From Tomitella biformata AHU 1821 (GTDB lineage Bacteria > Actinomycetota > Actinomycetes > Mycobacteriales > Mycobacteriaceae), in the NCBI RefSeq assembly GCF_000524475.1, contig NZ_BAVQ01000088.1, positions 1 to 50,571 of the forward strand: 50,571 bases of DNA. The letters run 5' to 3'. A program made the translations under genes and the position numbers. Below, piece by piece: positions 41,434 to 48,723 of this stretch (position 1 is its first letter; each line of letters opens with the position of its first letter). The notes under the pieces were generated by a model. The model saw nothing but the letters and a program-made list of their open reading frames with translations, searched no databases and was not told the origin of the DNA.

Positions 41434-42465
41434 ATGTGCACTCGTGTGATCTGGCCAGATGCCAATGGAGCGGTCCTCGTCGGCCGCAATATGGATTTCC
41501 ACAAGGACCTCGACACCAACTTGTGGACGCAGCCGCGTGGAATCAAGCGCGATGACGGCGTCAAGGGCGAGCTGAGCTGGACCTCGAAGTACGGCAGCGT
41601 CATCGCCAGCGCCTTCGACATGATTTCGGTCGACGGCATCAACGAGGTCGGCATGGCCGGGCACGTGCTCTGGCTTGCCGAGTCCACCTATAGCGACCCC
41701 ACGGAGTCGGGCGTCAAGCTGAGCCAGGCCATCTGGCTGCAGTACTTCCTGGACAACTTCGAGACCGTCGCCGAGGCCGTCGACTGGGTCACGGCGAACG
41801 AGGTCCAGGTCATCCAGATGCCCGATCCCACCGGCGGCAAGCCCCCGGCCATCCACCTGGCCCTGGACGACGCGACCGGCGACTCGGCCATCATCGAGTA
41901 CGTGGACGGCAAGCCGGTGGTCTACCACAGCCGCGACCACCGGGTTATGACAAACTCCCCGACGTTCGACCAGCAGATTGAGCTGGTCAAGCAGTTCGAG
42001 GGCCTCGGCGGCGACCAGCCCTTGCCCGGCTCGACCCTCGCGGCAGACCGCTTCGCCCGGGCCTCCTACTACGTCAACCGGCTGGCCCAGCCGAAGACGC
42101 AGCTCGAGGCCATCGCCGCGATGTTCAGCGTCATCCGCAACGCCGCGCAGCCGTTCCGCATCCCGGATCCCGGCAAGCCCGACGCGTCGCAGACGATCTG
42201 GCAGACCGTCAGCGACCTGACGAACAGGCGCTTCGTCTTCGAGTCGACGACCCGCCCGAACATCGTGTGGGCCGACCTGGCCGACATGGACTTCACCGAG
42301 GGCAGCCCGCAGCTCAAGCTAGACCTGGTCAGCGACCTCACCCTGGTGGACGGGCTCTCCGGCAACGTCACCAAGAAGTTCGAGGACAAGGGCCCGATGA
42401 CCTTCCTGTCCTTCGGCATTCTGGAAGCTCTGGAGAAGGCCGCCGCCGCGCAGGCCAACGCCTGA
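41434..42465 (+). CDS. Linear-amide C-N hydrolase, choloylglycine hydrolase family
   Basis: A 343-residue Ntn-hydrolase. Cys2, right after the initiator methionine, would be the nucleophile; the N-terminus M-C-T-R-V is that of bile salt hydrolases and penicillin V acylases, and G-R-N-M-D-F follows with the conserved Arg and Asp. N-E-V-G-M-A-G-H and later N-S-P are also family-like. No signal peptide is present. It cleaves amide bonds of conjugates such as bile salts, penicillins or N-acyl amino acids/lactones. The frame opens at a TTG in 41389, but ATG 41434 is required for Cys2. A strong terminator follows. Confidence 0.88.
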   Translation: MCTRVIWPDANGAVLVGRNMDFHKDLDTNLWTQPRGIKRDDGVKGELSWTSKYGSVIASAFDMISVDGINEVGMAGHVLWLAESTYSDPTESGVKLSQAIWLQYFLDNFETVAEAVDWVTANEVQVIQMPDPTGGKPPAIHLALDDATGDSAIIEYVDGKPVVYHSRDHRVMTNSPTFDQQIELVKQFEGLGGDQPLPGSTLAADRFARASYYVNRLAQPKTQLEAIAAMFSVIRNAAQPFRIPDPGKPDASQTIWQTVSDLTNRRFVFESTTRPNIVWADLADMDFTEGSPQLKLDLVSDLTLVDGLSGNVTKKFEDKGPMTFLSFGILEALEKAAAAQANA

Positions 42466-42474
42466 CATAGCGCC

Positions 42475-42524
42475 AACGGTCGTCGCGACTCCCTGTGTGT
42501 GGGGCAGCCGCGACGACCGTTTTT
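42475..42524 (+). terminator. Rho-independent terminator after the amidase gene
   Basis: AACGGTCGTCGCG (42475-42487) pairs with CGCGACGACCGTT (42509-42521), followed by T residues. It is a 13-bp perfect stem with a T run, the clearest intrinsic terminator in the window, placed between convergent genes. Confidence 0.9.
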
Positions 42525-42544
42525 GCGTGTTGCGCGGCTGCCGC

Positions 42545-43342
42545 CTAGCTGCGGGCGTCGCGCCAGGCCAGCGCCGCCTGAAGCTCCTCGAAGTCGTAGT
42601 CCGGCCCGCCGGTGTCGACGGTGAACAGGCTGACGCCCTCGGCGGCGAACTCGTCGGCCCGCTCCTCCGCGCTGCGCCCGCCCTCGGGCTTCGGCCATGG
42701 CGCGGAGTGCTCGATGTCTGTCGGATTGCGGCCCACCTCAGCGCAATGGTCAATGAGCGCAGCAGATTTGGTGCGGTAGCTCTCGAGGGACTCGAAGGAG
42801 TGCCAGATATTCGCGTGCTTGGCGACCTGCCGGAGGGTCTTGCGGATCCCGCCGCCGCCGATCAGCACCGGGATCTGGCGCGTCGGGGGCGGGTCCAGCT
42901 TCGGGAGGCGGGCGGCGATGCGGTCCAGGTTCTCACCGAGTAGGCCGATGCGGGAGCCGGCCGTGCCGAACTCGTAGCCGTACTCCTCGTAATCCTTGGC
43001 GAACCAGCCGGCGCCGACGCCCAGGATCAGGCGGCCGCCGCTGATGTGGTCCACGGTGCGCGCCATGTCCGCGACCAGGTCCGGGTTGCGGTAGCCGGTG
43101 GCGGAGACCAGCGCGCCGATCTGGATCCGCGAGGTCTGCTCCGCCCACGCCCCGAGCATCGTCCAGCACTCGAAGTGCGCGCCGTCGGTGTTGCCGTGCT
43201 TGTCCGGGTACAGCGGGTAGAAGTGGTCCCAGTTGAAGGCCGCGTCCACCCCGGCGTCCTCCGCGCGCAGCAGCGCGTCACGGATCAGCTGGTAGTCGGG
43301 CGCGTGCTGGGGCTGCAGTTGCACGCCGATGCGGATGGTCAC
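42545..43342 (-). CDS. LLM-class (F420-dependent type) oxidoreductase
   Basis: A 265-residue luciferase-like monooxygenase-family protein. N-terminal R-I-G-V-Q-L-Q-P-Q-H, then F-N-W-D-H-F-Y-P-L, and G-V-G-A-G-W-F-A-K-D-Y-E-E-Y-G mark the F420-dependent group. The open frame starts at GTG 43348, but GTG 43342 has GAGGAG at a 5-6 base distance and overlaps the MarR stop (GTGA), so coupling supports it. It is co-transcribed with the MarR gene. It probably reduces or oxidises a small substrate with F420; I cannot say which. Confidence 0.82.
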   Translation of the reverse strand: MTIRIGVQLQPQHAPDYQLIRDALLRAEDAGVDAAFNWDHFYPLYPDKHGNTDGAHFECWTMLGAWAEQTSRIQIGALVSATGYRNPDLVADMARTVDHISGGRLILGVGAGWFAKDYEEYGYEFGTAGSRIGLLGENLDRIAARLPKLDPPPTRQIPVLIGGGGIRKTLRQVAKHANIWHSFESLESYRTKSAALIDHCAEVGRNPTDIEHSAPWPKPEGGRSAEERADEFAAEGVSLFTVDTGGPDYDFEELQAALAWRDARS

Positions 43343-43788
43343 TGGCACTCCTCGGTTAGGTGGTCCAGCAGCGAGCGTAGGGCCTCTTGCTCAGTGGCGG
43401 GCAGCACAGCGAAGAATTCGGCGGAGGCGGAACGCTGGGCCGCCCCGATCTGCTTGGCCAGTTCGACGCCCGCAGGGGTCAGTTCCACCTGGACGGCGCG
43501 CCGGTCGGCGGGGTCGGGCTCGCGGCGCACGAGCCCCCCGGCCTCGAGCCCGTCGATCACGTCCGTGCCGGAGCGGGCCTGGATGCGCAGGCGCTCCGCG
43601 AGCTCTCCGGAGCGGAGTGGATGCCCTGCCCGGGCGAGCGCCCGCAGGGCTCTGGCCTGGGACGGGTTGATGCCCATCGGCTCTAGCGCGTGCATCTGGC
43701 GGCGGCGGACCTGGCGAGCGACGGTCATGAAAACGTCGGCCAGGGTGCCGGTGTCTGAGTTCCCTGGGGATCTCTCGGGGGACTGCAC
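43339..43788 (-). CDS. MarR-family transcriptional regulator
   Basis: A 149-residue winged-helix regulator. R-S-G-E-L-A-E-R-L-R-I-Q-A-R-S-G-T-D-V-I-D-G-L-E-A-G-G-L-V is the recognition region in order, followed by the wing R-R-E-P-D-P-A-D-R-R-A-V-Q-V. Start GTG 43788 has GGAGG 7 bases upstream; ATG 43824 would overlap the operator-like palindrome. It is divergent from an ABC exporter and probably represses both. MarR-exporter pairs commonly react to toxic phenolics or drugs. Confidence 0.83.
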   Translation of the reverse strand: MQSPERSPGNSDTGTLADVFMTVARQVRRRQMHALEPMGINPSQARALRALARAGHPLRSGELAERLRIQARSGTDVIDGLEAGGLVRREPDPADRRAVQVELTPAGVELAKQIGAAQRSASAEFFAVLPATEQEALRSLLDHLTEECQ

Positions 43789-43814
43789 GGGAATACCTCC
43801 AGCGGAATGATGTT

Positions 43815-43835
43815 GTAGCCTCATAGTGAGGTTAC
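43815..43835. promoter_or_regulatory. Candidate MarR operator
   Basis: GTAGCCTCA-TAG-TGAGGTTAC is a 21-bp palindrome with one mismatch, in the 76-bp gap between the marR-like and exporter genes. It is the only good palindrome in this region. Confidence 0.65.
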
Positions 43836-43864
43836 CACCGCAATAGCGGAGCAAGGAGGTCCAC

Positions 43865-45730
43865 ATGGGACCCGGAGATATGGGATTCCGCATGGGCGGG
43901 GCTGGCGGCGGGGGCCGTCGCGGCGCCGCCCGCCAGAAGTTCGAGCCGCTCAACGGCGAGGATGCGCTGCCCGCGCCGCCGCGTCGGGTGCTCGCGCTGT
44001 TCACGCCCTATCGACGGATGATCGCCGTCGTCACCGCCGTCATCACCGTCAGCGCGATCATCGCGCTGGCCTCGCCGTTCATGCTGCGCGCGATGCTCGA
44101 CCACGGCATTCCGGACCACAACTTCCCGCTGATCACCTGGCTGGCCGCCGGCATGGTCGCGGTGGCCGTCGCGACGAGCATCCTGGGCGTCGCGCAGACC
44201 TGGTTGTCCAACAAGGTCGGCCAGTCCCTGATGCATGACCTCCGTGTGAGCGTCTACACCCACCTGCAGCGCCAGTCCCTCGGCTTCTTCGCCCGCACCC
44301 GCACCGGCGAGATCCAATCCCGCATCGCCAACGACATCGGCGGCATGCAGTCGGTGGTCACCAACACCGCGACCTCGATCGCACAGAACGCGACCACCGT
44401 CGTCGCCACCGTCTTCGCGCTGTTCTTCCTGAACTGGCAGCTCGCGATCTTCTCCCTCATCATCCTGCCGGTGTTCGTGCGCATCGCCCGCAAGGTCGGC
44501 CAGGAGCGCCGCCGCATCTCGGGCCGGCGCCAACGCCTGCTCTCGGAGTTGTCCGTGCAGATCGAGGAGTCGCTGTCGGTCAGCGGCATCCTGCTGGGCA
44601 AGACCACCGGCGCTGGCAAGGGCCTGACCCGCGAGTTCGAGGCCACCTCCAGCGAGGTGGCCGACGTCGAGCTCGCGTCGATGATGGCCGGCAAGTGGCG
44701 GATGGCGACGATCTCAATCTCGTTTGCCGTGATGCCCGCGCTGGTCTACTGGTTCGCCGGCTTCACCATGTCTCGGGGCGGCGCGATCACCGTTGGCACC
44801 CTCGTGGCCTTCACCACCTTGCAGATGCAGCTCTTCCGCCCGGTGATGCAGCTGCTCAACACGGGCGTGGAGGTGCAGAGCTCCATGGCGCTGTTCGGCC
44901 GCATCTTCCAGTACCAGGACCTGCCCGTGGAGATCACCGACCCCGCGGAGCCGGTCCCGCTCACCCGCGAGGACGTCCGCCGCGACGGCGCCACGCTCAC
45001 GTTCGACGACGTCGGATTCACCTACCCGGGCGCCTCCGCCCCGACGCTCACCGACATCGCGTTGACCGTCCCGGGCGGAACGACGCTGGCACTGGTGGGG
45101 CATACCGGATCCGGCAAGACCACGCTGGGCTACCTCACCGCCCGGCTCTACGACCCCACCCTGGGCGCGGTGCGCATCAACGGCGTCAGCCTGCGTGATC
45201 TGACTCTCGACGCGGTGGCTGATCTGATTGGCGTCGTCTCCCAGGAGACCTACCTGTTCCACGCCACCATCCGCGAGAACCTGCGCTTCACCAAGCCCGA
45301 CGCCACCGATGCCGAGATCGAGGACGCCGCCCGCGTGGCGCAGATCCACGAGTTCATCATGGGCCTCGACGAGGGCTACGACACGCTCGTCGGTGAGCGC
45401 GGCTACCGCTTCTCCGGCGGCGAGAAGCAGCGCATCGCTATCGCGCGGACGGTCCTGCGGAACCCGCCGATCCTCGTGCTCGACGAGGCCACCAGCGCCC
45501 TCGACAACCGCACCGAGTCTGCCGTGCAGCAGGCCCTCGACTCGCTAATGGCCGGGCGCACAACGGTGTTGATCGCGCACCGGCTCTCCACTGTCCGGTC
45601 CGCGGAGCAGATCGCCCTGGTTGATCATGGCCGCATCGTGGAGTTGGGCGATCACCGGACCCTCCTGGCTCAGGATGGCGGCTACGCGGAGCTGGTGCGG
45701 GCCTCCGAGCAGGGCGCGCTGATCTCCTAG
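43865..45730 (+). CDS. ABC exporter, permease-ATPase (multidrug type)
   Basis: A 621-residue half-transporter with a transmembrane domain at about residues 45-330 and an ATPase at about 370-615. Walker A is G-H-T-G-S-G-K-T, signature F-S-G-G-E-K-Q-R (F in place of the usual L), Walker B I-L-V-L-D-E-A-T-S-A-L-D, and the H-loop L-I-A-H-R-L-S-T-V. The N-terminus is Gly/Arg-rich and cytoplasmic. The ATG follows AAGGAGG. It works as a dimer; a single gene here suggests a homodimer. The MarR protein next door is the likely regulator. Substrate is unknown. Confidence 0.88.
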   Translation: MGPGDMGFRMGGAGGGGRRGAARQKFEPLNGEDALPAPPRRVLALFTPYRRMIAVVTAVITVSAIIALASPFMLRAMLDHGIPDHNFPLITWLAAGMVAVAVATSILGVAQTWLSNKVGQSLMHDLRVSVYTHLQRQSLGFFARTRTGEIQSRIANDIGGMQSVVTNTATSIAQNATTVVATVFALFFLNWQLAIFSLIILPVFVRIARKVGQERRRISGRRQRLLSELSVQIEESLSVSGILLGKTTGAGKGLTREFEATSSEVADVELASMMAGKWRMATISISFAVMPALVYWFAGFTMSRGGAITVGTLVAFTTLQMQLFRPVMQLLNTGVEVQSSMALFGRIFQYQDLPVEITDPAEPVPLTREDVRRDGATLTFDDVGFTYPGASAPTLTDIALTVPGGTTLALVGHTGSGKTTLGYLTARLYDPTLGAVRINGVSLRDLTLDAVADLIGVVSQETYLFHATIRENLRFTKPDATDAEIEDAARVAQIHEFIMGLDEGYDTLVGERGYRFSGGEKQRIAIARTVLRNPPILVLDEATSALDNRTESAVQQALDSLMAGRTTVLIAHRLSTVRSAEQIALVDHGRIVELGDHRTLLAQDGGYAELVRASEQGALIS

Positions 45731-45764
45731 CCTGACTTTTCCCGTGATCTGGGCTAACGTGCTG

Positions 45765-45940
45765 GACGCAGACCTCGTTCGGTGAGGCTCCTGTGCGAAT
45801 ACAGGCCACTGGTCTGACGCGTGTCGAGAGACGGCGGCAGGTTAGGACAGGTCCTCCCGGCGTAAGGGTTGACCCCAAGTGGCTTCGGATCCGACATCTC
45901 CACCGTCGGTGAGGATTACGTCGCACAGTGCCAAAGCTCT
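45765..45940 (+). ncRNA. M-box (ykoK) Mg2+ riboswitch
   Basis: The core contains CTCGTTCGGTGAGGCTCCTG, the hallmark GGTGAGGCTCCT of M-boxes, then GGCCACTGG, GTGTCGAGAGAC, GGTTAGGACAGGTC and AAGTGGCTTCGG in the expected order. Such RNAs fold on Mg2+ and switch off downstream Mg2+ transporter or related genes. It is followed ~360 bases later by mgtE, which fits the function. Boundaries are estimated by eye; the conserved core is about 45772-45900. The spurious frame over 45869-46129 is not a gene. Confidence 0.85.
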
Positions 45941-46063
45941 GACGTGGAGGATGACTCGGCCGCTCGACAGCCCTGTCCTGACGAAATCTATCCCCGGTTT
46001 TCGCCCTGCCTAGAAATAGTCGATCGTCCGGCCGGTCCGGACGCGAATGCGGGAGGTGCCGAC

Positions 46064-46129
46064 ATGAGTAGTCGAAGTCATAAATTCAAGGGTGCGGCAG
46101 TATGCCCGCGCCCCACGCTTAGCCACTGA
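46064..46129 (+). CDS. Possible 21-codon leader peptide between M-box and mgtE
   Basis: ATG 46064 is preceded by a strong GGGAGG site at 46051-46056 with a 7-base spacer. The product would be 21 residues, with basic and proline residues near the end and no domain. Its stop is 168 bases before the mgtE ATG. In a Mg2+-controlled leader a short translated ORF could be regulatory, but no expression evidence exists. Confidence 0.35.
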   Translation: MSSRSHKFKGAAVCPRPTLSH

Positions 46130-46297
46130 TCCCAGGCCCCACCCGGCCTGATCTTCCGCTGGCGCCGATCTGCGGCCGATCCATTCCCAATGCCCGTCAC
46201 GGGCTCATCTTGTGCTGCCCAAAATCGTTGGGCTGCAATAGTTTTCTGTGACGGCGTGGATTCGTCATGCGCGCTTGCCCATTCTTGGAGCACCATC

Positions 46298-47659
46298 ATG
46301 AGAACTTCCCACATCATCGTCACCACACCCGAGCGGACGGACAGCCTCTCCGAGCGCCTGCTGCGTGATCCGGCGGCTGACGTCCTCGCGTGGATCGAGG
46401 ACACTCCGGACCCCACGGAGAGGTCCAAGCAGGTCCGGGACCTGGGCCTGGAACAGATTCAGGCGGTAGCCGCCAACAGCTCGCCCACTGTCGTCGCGGC
46501 CCTGCTCGGCGCGGTCGATTTCGGTGCCGCGGCGAGCACGCTGGCCGTGTTGGAGGCCACCACAGTTGCCGGGGCCCTCGAGCACCTGCCAGTCAGCCAC
46601 GGATCGCAGCTCATTCGGCGGCTCCCCGAGGGCCGCGGCGAGCCAGTGCTGGCGGCGATGGGCCAGCGCCACCGTGCGGCGCTGACAACCCTGCTGCGCT
46701 GGCCGGCGGACTCCGCGGCTGCGAGTATGACGCCCTCGCTCCTCACCCTGCCGCACACCACCACTGCCGAGGACGCGGTGAAGATACTGCGCCGCGGCGC
46801 TTCTCAAGCCGAGGCGGCGAAGTACATCTATCTGTTGGACGACGATGGGGCGGTGGTCGGCGTGCTGTCCTTTCGAAATCTGGTGGTGACCGCGCCCTCG
46901 ACCCCGCTATCGGAGATCTCCGAGACGGCGGTGGTCTCGGTGGCCCCGCTCGACGACCAGGTGGAGGCCGTGCGGCTATTGCAGGACCACGACCTGGCCG
47001 CGATCCCCATCATCGAACACGGCGCCCTCCTCGGCGCGGTGACGGCAGACCGCGCAGCCGATATCCAGGAGGACGAGACCACCGAGGACTTCCGCCGGAT
47101 GAGCTCCGCCGGCGGGCTCACCAAGTCCCTGCGCGATGCCAGTGTGCTGGCGCTCTACCGCAGCCGGGTGGTGTGGCTCGTGGTGCTGGTCTTCGGGAAC
47201 GTGTTCTCCGGGGCGGGCATCGCGCACTACGAGGACCTGATCCAGAGCGTGGTCGCGCTGGTGTTCTTCCTCCCGCTGCTGATCGACAGCGGCGGCAACG
47301 CCGGCTCCCAGGCCGCAACGCTGATGGTCCGTGCCCTCGCGACAGGTGATGTGCTGCTGAAGGATTGGCGCAAGTTCCTCGTCAAGGAGATCTCGGTGGC
47401 CCTGCTGCTGGGGTTGAGCATGGCCGTGGCCGTCGCGGTCCTCGGCGTGATCCGGGGCGGGACCGCAGTGGCGGTCGTGGTGGCGCTGACGATGGTCATC
47501 GTGGTGATCGTCGGGTCCGTGATCGGGATGTCGCTGCCATTCCTGCTGACGAAGATGAAGCTTGATCCGGCCAGCGCGAGCGCCCCGCTGATCACCAGCA
47601 TCTGCGATGGGGTCGGCGTGTTGATCTACTTCTTCATCGCCTCGCAGATCCTGCTCTGA
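46298..47659 (+). CDS. mgtE: Magnesium transporter MgtE
   Basis: A 453-residue MgtE-type Mg2+ channel. Residues ~20-130 form the cytoplasmic N domain, ~140-265 hold a CBS pair (V-V-S-V-A-P-L-D-D-Q-V-E-A-V-R-L-L-Q near 215), and the C-terminal ~170 residues form five membrane segments with the pore signature D-S-G-G-N-A-G-S-Q. The open frame begins at 46190 but ATG 46298 has GGAG 7 bases upstream. The 5' leader contains an M-box, so expression should rise when Mg2+ is low. It is convergent with mgtC. Confidence 0.92.
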   Translation: MRTSHIIVTTPERTDSLSERLLRDPAADVLAWIEDTPDPTERSKQVRDLGLEQIQAVAANSSPTVVAALLGAVDFGAAASTLAVLEATTVAGALEHLPVSHGSQLIRRLPEGRGEPVLAAMGQRHRAALTTLLRWPADSAAASMTPSLLTLPHTTTAEDAVKILRRGASQAEAAKYIYLLDDDGAVVGVLSFRNLVVTAPSTPLSEISETAVVSVAPLDDQVEAVRLLQDHDLAAIPIIEHGALLGAVTADRAADIQEDETTEDFRRMSSAGGLTKSLRDASVLALYRSRVVWLVVLVFGNVFSGAGIAHYEDLIQSVVALVFFLPLLIDSGGNAGSQAATLMVRALATGDVLLKDWRKFLVKEISVALLLGLSMAVAVAVLGVIRGGTAVAVVVALTMVIVVIVGSVIGMSLPFLLTKMKLDPASASAPLITSICDGVGVLIYFFIASQILL

Positions 47660-47676
47660 GTGCGCCGGCCAGCCCG

Positions 47677-48402
47677 CTAGTCGCTGTCGAAGAGGGGCTC
47701 GGCGTCGGGTTGGCTCACGCTCCACGCGACGTGTGTGACCAGGGGCTCGAGGCTGAGGCGGCTGACGGCGTCCTCTAGGAGGGCGTCGTCGCGCTCGGTC
47801 GCGGTGAGTTCCGCGAGGACGGTGACTGTGCCTTTTTCGGTTCGGGAGGAGCGGACCGATCGCAGTTGGAACTCGGGCCTGCTGATCGCCTGGACCGTCA
47901 GCCGGCGCACGTGGGGTTCGGCCTCTTTGCGGCAGGTCACCTCGAAAACGTAGTCGGCGGAGGGCATCTCGCGGCCCACGCGTAACGGTTGACGGTCCAT
48001 CACCCGGCTGAGGGGGCGCAGCAGGGTGTTCGCGGCCATGATCGCGACCGTGCCGATGACCGCTGCCCAGTACATGCCGCTGCCGGCGAGCGCGCCGACC
48101 GCGGCCGCGGCCCACAGCGTCGCCGCGGTGTTGATGCCGGTCACCGTGGCACCCTGCTTCATGATCACGCCGGCGCCGAGGAAGCCGATGCCGGAGACGA
48201 TTTGCGCGGCGACGCGGGTGGGGTCCGCATCGGGGCCGTCGAAGCTGTACGCGCCCATGACCACGAAGAGGGCGGAACCGAGGCTCACGAGGGCGTTGGT
48301 GCGCAGGCCCGCCATCCGCGCGCGCCATTGCCGTTCGATGCCGACCATCGCGCCGAGGCCAAGCCCCAGTGCGACGCGGGCGATGATGATCGTGTTGTCC
48401 AT
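47677..48402 (-). CDS. mgtC: MgtC/SapB-family membrane protein
   Basis: A 241-residue MgtC-like protein. The N-terminal half has about four to five membrane segments with the family motifs G-I-E-R-Q-W and G-I-G-F-L-G-A-G-V-I and the T-L-W-A-A-A-A-V-G segment. The C-terminal ~100 residues form a soluble ACT-like domain. ATG 48402 follows AAGGAG; a TTG at 48405 is possible. MgtC proteins help adaptation to low Mg2+ and inhibit the F-ATPase in some bacteria. It is convergent with mgtE, and no M-box is visible upstream of it. Confidence 0.9.
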   Translation of the reverse strand: MDNTIIIARVALGLGLGAMVGIERQWRARMAGLRTNALVSLGSALFVVMGAYSFDGPDADPTRVAAQIVSGIGFLGAGVIMKQGATVTGINTAATLWAAAAVGALAGSGMYWAAVIGTVAIMAANTLLRPLSRVMDRQPLRVGREMPSADYVFEVTCRKEAEPHVRRLTVQAISRPEFQLRSVRSSRTEKGTVTVLAELTATERDDALLEDAVSRLSLEPLVTHVAWSVSQPDAEPLFDSD

Positions 48403-48723
48403 CAATGCTCCTTCGTCTGGGTGGGGATGTCGTCGATCTCGCAGAGGAACCCTGCCATCGCCTGCACGGCGAGGGCCGGGGTGTGGGCGCGTGGTCGGTC
48501 AGCCAGCGTCTAATCGACTCGGCGGCCACCCTCAGTACTGGTTGGACGGGACCGGCGTAGAGCTGGGGACTCGTACATATTAGTCACGTGCTGAATGGCG
48601 TTGAGCGGCCTTGGTGTGTCCAAGGATCGCGCTGGCCCATTATGCGCTGCCGGGAGAGGGCCGCCCTGCGGGGCCAATGCCCATGTCGAGCAGCCATAGG
48701 TTTGTTCGGACCTTCCCGTCCGA
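48403..48723. other. Intergenic region upstream of mgtC and downstream of the HNH gene
   Basis: About 320 bases. On the minus strand it should hold the mgtC promoter (an AT-rich segment near 48575-48585 is a possible -10 area). I see no gene, riboswitch or convincing terminator; the open frames there have no ribosome site. Confidence 0.4.

Noticed and set aside
45869-46129. An 86-codon open frame inside the mgtE leader
   Set aside because: Its start lies within the M-box and has no ribosome site; only the internal 21-codon part has a strong site.
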